DNA from: Thermococci archaeon
GTDB lineage: Archaea; Methanobacteriota_B; Thermococci; Thermococcales; Thermococcaceae
NCBI GenBank assembly: GCA_003663535.1
Contig: QMUE01000113.1
Span: 1-5,453 of the forward strand
Direction of reading: 5' to 3'
Length of the DNA: 5,453 nucleotides
Part shown: piece after piece, positions 1 to 5,453 of the stretch
Layout: the number at the start of each line of letters is the position of its first letter
Numbering within the stretch: the first letter of the stretch is position 1
Notes under the pieces: model-generated
Told to the model about the DNA's origin: nothing
What the model saw: only the letters and a program-made list of their open reading frames with translations
Database searches by the model: none
Translations under genes and position numbers: made by a program

Positions 1-1497
1 GCCATTTTCAATTGTAACTTCGCCTTTCGTTGCTCTTGCATCAACAGCATCTATTGCCCTTTCATACGTGAATCCCTGTATTTCCCTGAGTCTTGGAGCC
101 TTTATTTTAACAAAATAATACTTATCCATTTGTTCTTCAAATTTTAGCGGCCTGAACAGGGCTATGTATGAGGTGCTCCCAAAGAGAACTGCAGAGAGAA
201 TCAAGATTAAAGGTAGGTTTCCATAATCTTTTGGCTGCAATGGTGAAACAGGAGTTGTAGTTTGGTTTGTAGAGGTTGGAATGGGGCTTGTTGTGCTTGG
301 AGAGGGTGTTTCGGTCTCTGGAGGTTGTGGCTTTTTAACATCCATCACAGCTTCTGCTCCAATATATGCATCATTTTCTGCTTTTATCCTAATACTACCA
401 AAACCAGTCTCATTTAGGTTTATTAGGGCTGTTCCATTTTCATCGGTTGTTCCGTAAGATTTTCCTAAGGGGCCTATAGCCTCTACACTTGCCTTGGGAA
501 TCCCAACCCCTGAAGAATCCCTCACATAAACTAAAAGCGTTTCATTTCTTTGCTCGTAGTCCAAAAACAATCTCTTAACTTCCACAAAAGTTTCAACTAT
601 TTTTCCATCCAAGTTGAGTGTTATCCTATAGGTCCCCGGTTTATTTGCTTCAATAAATGCTATCCCATAAGAATTTGTCTGCAGTTGGGTTCCTTCTATA
701 TTCACCGGAATTCCTCCCACCCTATTTCCATACTCGTCAGTGACCTTAACAGAAATTACACCATTTTCAAATTTGGCCTCATAACTGAGAACTCTTTGAT
801 AAACAAGAAAACTTTTTGTAACAGTCCTTGAAAGTCCTCTAAATGTACTTCTCATTATAACCGTGTAGTTGCCCAAGTCGGCCTTTGGTAGGAACAGTGA
901 GTATTTCCATTTATTTCTCGGTGGATCTGGATATAAAAAGATATTTGTTAGGTCTTTTTGGGCAATTAGATTATTATTCCTGTATATCTCATATGAAACA
1001 TCCCCAAAGATAACCCCATTGGATGAAGAGGAAACCAGCAAAGTTATTGTCACGTCCTGGCCAAAGATGTATTTTTCTCTTACATCAATATCTGCAGAAT
1101 AGCTTATTTGGGTAGGTACCTTTAGGGAAATGGGAACTTCTATAAAGGTTACTCCCACCTTAGCAATTATTTTTAAATCGTAAACACCTGCTCTTACATC
1201 TTGAACATAAATAGACAAGGTTTTGTCCATGGTTTCTCCGGGTTCAAGCTTTTCTATATACTCTTGGCCATAGAGGAGGCCCTTAACGAGAGGCCCAGAG
1301 ACATGAATGATTATATTCTCGATACTCTCGTTTCCCATATTAACCAGCGTAACAGGAACAGATACAGTCTCTCCGGGCTTGGCTTCAAAATATTGTTGTG
1401 GTACTTGGAGGAGGAGAGGAACTTGAGCGCTCGTTGGTGAATACATAAAACTCAGAAAGAAAATCAACATGATAGTGATGAAAATTTTTCTAACCAC
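1..1497 (-). CDS. Membrane-anchored extracellular protein with tandem beta-sandwich-like domains (3' partial, function unknown)
   Basis: The reading frame is open without a stop from a GTG at 1497 to the window edge (499 residues seen, C-terminus missing). I chose this start because GAGGTGAT (1510-1503) lies five bases before it and a typical signal peptide follows: VRK, a hydrophobic core (about 5-19), then SPTSA with likely cleavage after Ala24. Residues about 28-127 resemble a CARDB/NEW3-type beta-sandwich ([22 protein letters not shown]). Residues 131-235 look like another beta-rich domain. Residues 240-308 and 310-387 are two related Ig-like or carboxypeptidase-regulatory-like units with the pattern V-x-D-x-x-G then T-x-x-x-G-x-A. 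A Pro/Thr/Ser stalk (388-424), one membrane helix (428-448) and a charged tail (449 onward) follow. There are six N-x-S/T sequons (N56, N210, N318, N354, N362, N411), all outside. It overlaps hjc by 8 bases and is probably translationally coupled to it. The architecture is clear; the function is not, and no catalytic motif is visible. It could be an adhesin, an S-layer-associated protein or part of a secretion or protease complex. Confidence 0.88.
   Translation of the reverse strand, partial: MVRKIFITIMLIFFLSFMYSPTSAQVPLLLQVPQQYFEAKPGETVSVPVTLVNMGNESIENIIIHVSGPLVKGLLYGQEYIEKLEPGETMDKTLSIYVQDVRAGVYDLKIIAKVGVTFIEVPISLKVPTQISYSADIDVREKYIFGQDVTITLLVSSSSNGVIFGDVSYEIYRNNNLIAQKDLTNIFLYPDPPRNKWKYSLFLPKADLGNYTVIMRSTFRGLSRTVTKSFLVYQRVLSYEAKFENGVISVKVTDEYGNRVGGIPVNIEGTQLQTNSYGIAFIEANKPGTYRITLNLDGKIVETFVEVKRLFLDYEQRNETLLVYVRDSSGVGIPKASVEAIGPLGKSYGTTDENGTALINLNETGFGSIRIKAENDAYIGAEAVMDVKKPQPPETETPSPSTTSPIPTSTNQTTTPVSPLQPKDYGNLPLILILSAVLFGSTSYIALFRPLKFEEQMDKYYFVKIKAPRLREIQGFTYERAIDAVDARATKGEVTIENG
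154..216 (-). other. Transmembrane helix that anchors the surface protein
   Basis: Residues 428-448 form a 21-residue hydrophobic run (starting [12 protein letters not shown]) with no charged residue. It is preceded by a Pro/Thr/Ser-rich stalk (codons about 336-226) and followed at once by Arg-Pro-Leu-Lys, which fits a type I membrane protein with its N-terminus outside. At least 51 residues follow the helix, so this is not a simple C-terminal anchor. Confidence 0.85.
1426..1497 (-). other. Signal peptide of the membrane-anchored protein
   Basis: Residues 1-24 have the three classical parts: a short basic N-region (VRK), a hydrophobic core rich in Ile, Leu, Phe and Met, and a small-residue c-region ending Thr-Ser-Ala. 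Cleavage would leave Gln25 as the new N-terminus. The Ser-Ala cleavage site suggests signal peptidase I rather than a lipobox: there is no cysteine after it. Export is probably through Sec. Confidence 0.85.
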
Positions 1498-1894
1498 TTC
1501 CTATCACCTCAACTAAGGACTTCTGCCTACCTATAACCTCTTCAAAAGTTTTAGCTTTATGTTTTGCTATTTGCAAGCTTATTTTATAATTTTTTCCACT
1601 TTTTTTCAAATCAAAAGCGTCAAAAAAGTACCATCCATTGTTTATGAACTTGACTGCAATAACACCTTTTCCCCCAAAGGTTTTTGAAAAGCTTTTAATT
1701 TTCAGCATGTCTTCTTCACTTAAATATAATCTGTCGCTTCTTGTGGTTTTTACTTCTATACAAAGGTATGTTCTGCCATTTCCAGCGATAATATCAACTT
1801 TTTTACTTCCAGCCGACCTCACAACAGCGAATCCTTCTTTTTCAAGCATTTTTATAAGTTCCCTTTCGGCAGTGGCCCCTTTTCGGTACCTCAT
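1490..1894 (-). CDS. hjc: Holliday junction resolvase Hjc
   Basis: This archaeal structure-specific endonuclease makes paired symmetric nicks in four-way DNA junctions during recombination and fork repair, and works as a dimer. The protein is 134 residues from the preferred start. It opens with [14 protein letters not shown] and carries the PD-(D/E)XK nuclease signature: Glu10 in the first helix, Asp34 in the [10 protein letters not shown] segment, and Glu47-Val-Lys49 in LCIEVK. These match Glu9, Asp33, Glu46 and Lys48 of Pyrococcus Hjc as I recall them. The C-terminus is somewhat longer than the roughly 123-residue P. furiosus protein and weakly conserved. I prefer ATG 1894 over the in-frame ATG at 1900: GGTGGG (1906-1901) touches the upstream ATG with no spacer but lies six bases from 1894. 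It is the first gene of a leftward operon, and its stop (1492-1490) lies inside the next gene. Confidence 0.93.
   Translation of the reverse strand: MRYRKGATAERELIKMLEKEGFAVVRSAGSKKVDIIAGNGRTYLCIEVKTTRSDRLYLSEEDMLKIKSFSKTFGGKGVIAVKFINNGWYFFDAFDLKKSGKNYKISLQIAKHKAKTFEEVIGRQKSLVEVIGSG
1503..1510 (-). promoter_or_regulatory. Ribosome binding site of the membrane protein gene, inside hjc
   Basis: GAGGTGAT on the minus strand is an essentially perfect complement to the 3' end of archaeal 16S rRNA. It lies five bases before the GTG at 1497 and inside the last codons of hjc (Glu-Val-Ile). It decides the start: the in-frame ATG at 1470 would cut off most of the signal peptide and has no comparable upstream site. 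Confidence 0.85.
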
Positions 1895-1900
1895 TAGCAT

Positions 1901-1906
1901 CCCACC
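1901..1906 (-). promoter_or_regulatory. Ribosome binding site of hjc
   Basis: GGTGGG on the minus strand, within GTGTGGTGGG, lies six bases before the ATG at 1894 and directly abuts the ATG at 1900. The spacing supports 1894 as the real start, giving the protein beginning MRYRKGA. Confidence 0.7.
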
Positions 1907-1922
1907 ACACTTCTCTTAGGGT

Positions 1923-1937
1923 GTGAAAGTTTATAAG
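1923..1937 (+). promoter_or_regulatory. BRE/TATA promoter of the carbonic anhydrase-uppS operon
   Basis: A purine-rich BRE-like stretch GTGAAAG (1923-1929) is followed by TTTATAAG (1930-1937), a good Thermococcales TATA box. With transcription starting about 26 bases after the box centre, the start would fall near 1955-1964. That leaves a very short leader before the ATG at 1969. The core TTATAA is palindromic and is probably shared with the opposite promoter. Confidence 0.7.
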
Positions 1938-1944
1938 TTGTTTT
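1930..1944 (-). promoter_or_regulatory. hjc: TATA promoter of the hjc operon (overlaps the opposite promoter)
   Basis: Read leftward, A-rich AAACAAC (BRE side) precedes TTATAAA. The predicted transcription start is near 1907, just ahead of the GGTGGG ribosome binding site, so the leader would be about 13 bases. No other TATA-like element occurs between the two divergent starts. I infer that the same element serves both directions. Confidence 0.6.
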
Positions 1945-1958
1945 ACCCAGCCACTACT

Positions 1959-1964
1959 GGTGGT
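1959..1964 (+). promoter_or_regulatory. Ribosome binding site of the carbonic anhydrase gene
   Basis: GGTGGT lies four bases before the ATG at 1969, a typical Thermococcales arrangement. It includes the in-frame GTG at 1960, which therefore cannot be a good start: it would have no upstream site and would add a non-homologous Met-Val-Ile. Confidence 0.75.
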
Positions 1965-1968
1965 AATC

Positions 1969-2493
1969 ATGGTGATATATGAGCTAAATGGAAAAAGGCC
2001 TAAAATTCACGAGACAGCATTTGTGGATGAGAATGCGTATATAATTGGAGATGTAGTTTTGGAAGAAAAGACTAGCGTATGGCCATCTGCAGTGCTCAGA
2101 GGGGACATAGAGCAGATATACATTGGAAAAGGCTCTAACATACAAGATAATGTAAGTGTTCATACCTCCCATGGAATGCCCACAATACTTGGAGAGTACG
2201 TCACAATAGGTCACAATGCAGTTATTCACGGTGCAAAAATCGGGAATCACGTCATTATCGGTATGGGAGCAATAGTCCTAGATGGTGCAAAGATTGGAAA
2301 CCATGTGATTATAGGAGCTGGCGCATTAATTCCCCCCGGCAAGGAGATTCCAGACTACAGCCTAGTTGTTGGAGTCCCTGGAAAAGCTGTAAGACGGCTC
2401 AGTGAGGAAGAGATTGAAATGACCAAGAAAAACGCTGAAATTTATATGGAACTTGCTGAGATGCATGTTCAAAAGAGAAAGAGAGTTGAGTGA
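1969..2493 (+). CDS. Gamma-class carbonic anhydrase (Cap/YrdA-like left-handed beta-helix protein)
   Basis: This gives a 174-residue protein of the gamma-carbonic anhydrase family, which interconverts CO2 and bicarbonate at a metal ion held between subunits of a trimer. Hexapeptide repeats (V-I-I-G-x-G-A type) run from about residue 19 to 122 and form the left-handed beta helix. A C-terminal helix (about 144-170, SEEEIEMTKKNAEIYMELAE) packs along it. The metal ligands are visible as His65 (VSVHTSHG), His82 (TIGHNAVIH) and His87, matching Pyrococcus Cap. Arg44, Asp46 and Gln59 occupy the conserved active-site positions. The acidic loop with the proton-shuttle Glu of Methanosarcina Cam is absent, so this is the short Cap/CamH-like type, and carbonic anhydrase activity is less certain than the fold. 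A related acyltransferase-like role cannot be excluded. ATG 1969 is chosen over GTG 1960 because of the ribosome binding site. It is the first gene of an operon with uppS, six bases downstream. Confidence 0.9.
   Translation: MVIYELNGKRPKIHETAFVDENAYIIGDVVLEEKTSVWPSAVLRGDIEQIYIGKGSNIQDNVSVHTSHGMPTILGEYVTIGHNAVIHGAKIGNHVIIGMGAIVLDGAKIGNHVIIGAGALIPPGKEIPDYSLVVGVPGKAVRRLSEEEIEMTKKNAEIYMELAEMHVQKRKRVE
2484..2493 (+). promoter_or_regulatory. Weak ribosome binding site of uppS
   Basis: AGTTGAGTGA ends six bases before the ATG at 2500. It holds GAGTGA, an imperfect match to GGAGGTGA that includes the stop codon of the preceding gene. The spacing favours 2500 over the alternative ATG at 2506. Translation may depend partly on ribosomes finishing the upstream gene. 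Confidence 0.4.
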
Positions 2494-2499
2494 CGAAAC

Positions 2500-3306
2500 A
2501 TGAGCATGATTTATAGAGTTGTATCCTCTATTCCTCATATTTTATTTAAGCCGGTGTATGACCTATACGAGTCATACCTATTTGAAAAAGTCAAGTCCCG
2601 GCCCGAGAGAATTCCAAGGCATATAGCAATAATAATGGACGGAAACAGAAGATGGGCCAGACTTCTCAATAAACCTCCATGGTATGGCCATCTTTTTGGT
2701 TCTCAAAAATTGGAAGAGATTCTTGAATGGTGCCGAGACTTAGGGATAAGAACACTGACTGTATATGCTTTTTCTACTGAGAATTTCAATAGGAGCAAAG
2801 AAGAGGTCAAGATGCTTATGGATCTCTTCGAGAAGAAGTTCAGAGAATTAATTCACGACAGGAGAGTTCACAAATATGGAATACGAGTTAACATCCTTGG
2901 AAGGAAAGAATTGTTACCAGAAAATGTTCGAAAAGCTGCGAAAGAAGCCGAACAAGCCACGAAAAAATATAACAATTATAATTTAAACATAGCCGTTGCC
3001 TATGGGGGAAGGAGCGAGATAGTTGATGCTGTGAAACGGATTGTCGATGACATCCAAGCTGGAAAACTCAACAAAAACGAGATAGATGAGGAACTATTGA
3101 AAAGATATCTCTATATCCCAAACATGTCAGATCCAGATATAGTGATAAGAACCGGCGGCGAGATAAGGATAAGCAATTTTTTGATCTACCAGATAGCTTA
3201 TAGTGAGCTTTTCTTTGTTGATGTATATTTTCCAGAGTTTAGGAAGATTGACTTCCTGAGGATAATTAGAGAGTACCAAAAGAGGGATAGAAGATTTGGA
3301 AAATAA
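2500..3306 (+). CDS. uppS: Cis-prenyltransferase (undecaprenyl/dolichyl diphosphate synthase family)
   Basis: This enzyme extends an allylic diphosphate with isopentenyl diphosphate in cis units to make long-chain polyprenyl diphosphate. In archaea that product is the precursor of the dolichol-type carrier for N-glycosylation and other surface glycans. The 268 residues show every family motif in order: HIAIIMDGNRRWAR (41-54, catalytic Asp47), GHLFG (63-67), TVYAFSTENFNRS (87-99), AVAYGGR (165-171), DPDIVIRTGGE (211-221), and IRISNFLIYQIAYSELFF (222-239). Arg217, Arg223, Ser225 and Glu236 line up with Arg194, Arg200, Ser202 and Glu213 of the E. coli enzyme, a constant offset of 23. The N-terminal 35-40 residues exceed the bacterial form and are amphipathic or hydrophobic, as in archaeal homologues, perhaps for membrane contact. 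ATG 2500 and ATG 2506 are both possible starts. It is probably cotranscribed with the carbonic anhydrase gene. Confidence 0.95.
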   Translation: MSMIYRVVSSIPHILFKPVYDLYESYLFEKVKSRPERIPRHIAIIMDGNRRWARLLNKPPWYGHLFGSQKLEEILEWCRDLGIRTLTVYAFSTENFNRSKEEVKMLMDLFEKKFRELIHDRRVHKYGIRVNILGRKELLPENVRKAAKEAEQATKKYNNYNLNIAVAYGGRSEIVDAVKRIVDDIQAGKLNKNEIDEELLKRYLYIPNMSDPDIVIRTGGEIRISNFLIYQIAYSELFFVDVYFPEFRKIDFLRIIREYQKRDRRFGK

Positions 3307-3310
3307 GCAT

Positions 3311-3325
3311 GGAAAGATTTATAAC
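3311..3325 (+). promoter_or_regulatory. BRE/TATA promoter of the EF-2 gene
   Basis: GGAAAGA (3311-3317, BRE-like) runs directly into TTTATAAC (3318-3325). Transcription should start around 3347, leaving a leader of about 33 bases. The box begins only a few bases after the uppS stop codon, so EF-2 has its own promoter with almost no spacer from the upstream operon. A strong BRE/TATA fits the high expression expected of EF-2. Confidence 0.75.
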
Positions 3326-3367
3326 TGAATTTTTGAAGTGAGAGATGAACTAACGATCAACATTTTT

Positions 3368-3374
3368 AGGTGGT
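3368..3374 (+). promoter_or_regulatory. Ribosome binding site of the EF-2 gene
   Basis: AGGTGGT lies five bases before the ATG at 3380. A second partial match, GGTGTGAT, directly abuts the ATG. The site supports 3380 as the start, which also gives the expected EF-2 N-terminus beginning MGKREEM. Confidence 0.75.
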
Positions 3375-3379
3375 GTGAT

Positions 3380-5453
3380 ATGGGAAAGAGGGAAGAGATG
3401 ATTAAGGAAATTAAAGAATTGATGCTTCAACCCGAAAGAATTAGAAACATGGGTATTGCCGCTCACATTGACCATGGTAAGACTACATTAAGCGACAACC
3501 TTTTGGCTGGAGCAGGAATGATTAGTGAGGAGCTTGCAGGAAAGCAGCTTGTGCTTGACTTTGATGAGCAAGAACAGGCCAGAGGTATTACAATCAACGC
3601 AGCTAACGTTTCAATGATTCACGAGTATGGAGGTCAAAAATACCTTGTCAATCTTATCGACACTCCAGGTCACGTTGACTTTGGCGGTGACGTTACAAGA
3701 GCAATGAGAGCTATAGATGGAGCAATTATCGTAGTTGACGCTGTTGAAGGTGTCATGCCACAGACAGAGACTGTCCTTAGACAGGCTCTTAGAGAATACG
3801 TTAAACCAGTCCTCTTCATAAACAAGGTTGACAGACTCATCAAAGAGCTTAAACTCACTCCACAACAAATGCAAGAGAGATTTGTTAGGGTTATTACTGA
3901 TGTTAACCGCTTAATCAGAAAGTACGCCCCTGCTGAATTCAGGGACAAGTGGTTAGTAAACGTTAATGATGGTAGCGTCGCTTTTGGTTCCGCTTACTAC
4001 AACTGGGCTCTTAGTGTCCCATACATGAAGAAAACCGGAGTCTCATTTAAGGACATTATTGACCTAACAAACGCTGGCGACTTGAAGACCTTGAGAAAGA
4101 AGGCCCCACTTCACGTCGTGGTTTTAGATATGGTGGTTAGACATCTCCCCAATCCGGTAGAAGCTCAAAAATACAGAATTCCACACCTCTGGAGAGGGGG
4201 GGTGGAAAGTGAGATTGGCCAATCAATGGCCAGCTGCGATCCAAAAGGAAAGATGGTAATGGTTGTCACAAAGATCATCATCGACAAACACGCCGGTGAA
4301 GTTGCAACTGGTAGAGTTTGGAGCGGTACCGTAAAGACTGGGCAAGAAGTTCACATTATAACTGCAAAAAGAAAGGCTAGAATACAACAAGTTGGTATTT
4401 ACATGGGTCCAGAGAGGGTTAACATGGAAGCTGTCCCAGCTGGTAACATTGTTGCTGTCACTGGTTTGAGAGATGCCATGGCTGGTGAAACCGTTGCAGA
4501 AGAGCCAATCGAACCATTTGAAGCACTTCACTACACAAGCGAGCCTGTTGTTACTGTGGCTATTGAAGCTAAGAACGTTAAGGACCTACCAAGACTTATT
4601 GAGGCCCTTAGACAGCTTGCTAAGGAAGATCCAACCCTCCACGTTAAGATCGACGAAGAGACAGGCCAGCACTTGCTCAGTGGCATGGGTGAACTCCACC
4701 TTGAGGTCAAGTTAGTCCACCTCAAAGAACAATGGGGCGTTGATGTTGACGTCTCAGAACCAATCGTTGTCTATAGAGAAAGCATCACAAAGCAAAGCCC
4801 AATAGTCGAAGGAAAGTCACCAAACAAACACAACAGATTTTACATTGTTGTCGAGCCAATGCCAGATGAAATTTACCAAGCAATTAGAGAGGGTGAAATC
4901 CCTGAGGGAAGACCAAAAGATACGAAGGCCGTTGCAAAGAAGCTTGCCGAGCTAGGAATGGATTATGATATCGCCAGAGGTATTGTTGACATTTACAACG
5001 GAAACATGTTCCTTGACAACACAAAGGGTCTCCAGTATCTCAATGAAGTTATGGATCTCCTTATAGATGGTTTCCACCAAGCAATGGACGAAGGTCCACT
5101 TGCCAGAGAACCAGTCATGAAAGTCATAGTCAGACTTGTAGATGCTAAAATCCACGAGGATAACGTCCACAGAGGTCCAGCCCAGATTTACCCAGCAATT
5201 AGAACTGCTATTCACTGTGCAATGATGAAATCCAACCCAGTTCTTTACGAACCATACCAGAAGGTAGTCATAAACGTTCCATACGAATACATGGGTTCAG
5301 TCAGCAGAGAAATGAACCAAAGAAGAGGACAGCTCATTGACATGAGGCAAGAGGGCGAAGTAATGATCATTATCTCAGAGGCTCCAGTAGCCGAAATGTT
5401 TGGATTCGCTGGAGCAATTAGAGGTGCTACAAGTGGTAGGGCCCTATGGAGCA
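3380..5453 (+). CDS. fusA: Translation elongation factor 2 (EF-2), 3' partial
   Basis: This archaeal GTPase drives translocation of tRNA and mRNA on the ribosome. The frame is open for 691 codons to the window edge; the Thermococcales family length is about 732, so roughly 40 residues are missing. G-domain motifs are AHIDHGKT (28-35, G1), RGITI (68-72, G2), DTPGH (94-98, G3) and NKVD (148-151, G4). Domain II begins before [25 protein letters not shown]. The domain III/IV region carries [11 protein letters not shown] and the translocase tip [13 protein letters not shown]. By my count its His597 is the residue converted to diphthamide, the target of ADP-ribosylating toxins. The protein continues to SGRALWS at the window end, just before the C-terminal segment. 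It has its own promoter and a good ribosome binding site. One local oddity is a run of seven G at 4196-4202, giving Arg-Gly-Gly-Val where I recall Arg-Gly-Asp-Ile in relatives; the frame is kept. Identity is essentially certain. Confidence 0.98.
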   Translation, partial: MGKREEMIKEIKELMLQPERIRNMGIAAHIDHGKTTLSDNLLAGAGMISEELAGKQLVLDFDEQEQARGITINAANVSMIHEYGGQKYLVNLIDTPGHVDFGGDVTRAMRAIDGAIIVVDAVEGVMPQTETVLRQALREYVKPVLFINKVDRLIKELKLTPQQMQERFVRVITDVNRLIRKYAPAEFRDKWLVNVNDGSVAFGSAYYNWALSVPYMKKTGVSFKDIIDLTNAGDLKTLRKKAPLHVVVLDMVVRHLPNPVEAQKYRIPHLWRGGVESEIGQSMASCDPKGKMVMVVTKIIIDKHAGEVATGRVWSGTVKTGQEVHIITAKRKARIQQVGIYMGPERVNMEAVPAGNIVAVTGLRDAMAGETVAEEPIEPFEALHYTSEPVVTVAIEAKNVKDLPRLIEALRQLAKEDPTLHVKIDEETGQHLLSGMGELHLEVKLVHLKEQWGVDVDVSEPIVVYRESITKQSPIVEGKSPNKHNRFYIVVEPMPDEIYQAIREGEIPEGRPKDTKAVAKKLAELGMDYDIARGIVDIYNGNMFLDNTKGLQYLNEVMDLLIDGFHQAMDEGPLAREPVMKVIVRLVDAKIHEDNVHRGPAQIYPAIRTAIHCAMMKSNPVLYEPYQKVVINVPYEYMGSVSREMNQRRGQLIDMRQEGEVMIIISEAPVAEMFGFAGAIRGATSGRALWS

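Noticed and set aside
550..1440. Rightward open frames at 550-831, 869-1102 and 1201-1440
   Set aside because: They lie antisense to the continuous leftward membrane-protein gene, have no promoter or ribosome binding site, and show low-complexity composition unlike any family I know.
1490..1525. Possible PCNA-interacting motif at the Hjc C-terminus (QKSLVEVI)
   Set aside because: It has the Gln and an aliphatic residue at roughly the right spacing but lacks the paired aromatics, and the segment is also shaped by the neighbour's ribosome binding site.
1638..1919. Rightward open frame antisense to hjc
   Set aside because: hjc carries all the catalytic residues of its family, and the opposite frame is a hydrophobic and serine-rich shadow.
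1960..1968. GTG at 1960 as start of the carbonic anhydrase gene
   Set aside because: It falls inside the GGTGGT ribosome binding site. ATG 1969 gives the N-terminus expected from Pyrococcus homologues.
4190..4212. Frameshift in EF-2 at the G run
   Set aside because: Counting codons on both sides shows the same frame from the ATG at 3380 through the diphthamide His codon at 5168-5170 to the window end.
3611..5215. Leftward open frames and one rightward frame (4473-4715) inside the EF-2 region
   Set aside because: EF-2 is uninterrupted in its own frame and recognisable along its whole length, so these are shadows of its codon pattern.

Overview
The window looks like chromosomal DNA from a hyperthermophilic euryarchaeon of the order Thermococcales (Thermococcus/Pyrococcus type, moderately low GC). 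Four recognisable proteins read like Thermococcales orthologues: Holliday junction resolvase Hjc, a Cap-type gamma-carbonic anhydrase, an archaeal cis-prenyltransferase and translation elongation factor 2. The control signals also fit: BRE/TATA boxes of the TTTATAA type and GGTGGT/GAGGTGAT ribosome binding sites a few bases before the starts. I cannot fix the species from sequence alone.

Layout. Positions 1-1894 are a leftward operon. hjc (1894 to 1490) is followed, with an 8-base overlap, by a GTG-initiated gene (1497 to beyond base 1). That second gene encodes a secreted, membrane-anchored protein of at least 499 residues with a signal peptide, several beta-sandwich-like regions, a Pro/Thr/Ser-rich stalk, one membrane helix and a cytoplasmic tail cut by the window edge. 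I do not recognise its function. A 74-base divergent intergenic region follows. Its single near-palindromic TATA element (TTATAA, 1931-1936) is well placed to serve both directions. Rightward from there lie the gamma-carbonic anhydrase (1969-2493) and uppS (2500-3306), six bases apart and probably one transcript. A 73-base gap carries the promoter and ribosome binding site of the EF-2 gene (3380 to beyond 5453, about 691 codons present).

How the genes relate. The neighbourhood is mostly housekeeping: DNA recombination and repair (Hjc), CO2/bicarbonate interconversion, polyprenyl lipid-carrier synthesis (UppS) and translation (EF-2). UppS would supply the dolichol-type carrier used in archaeal N-glycosylation. 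The membrane protein opposite it has six N-x-S/T sequons outside its membrane helix, so a glycosylated surface protein is plausible, but no functional link is shown. The genes are tightly packed; no stretch over 300 bases lacks a gene, and I saw no RNA gene, CRISPR array, insertion sequence or long repeat.

I found no clearly new multi-gene system. The points most worth a second look are the unrecognised hjc-coupled surface protein and the shared-TATA divergent promoter.
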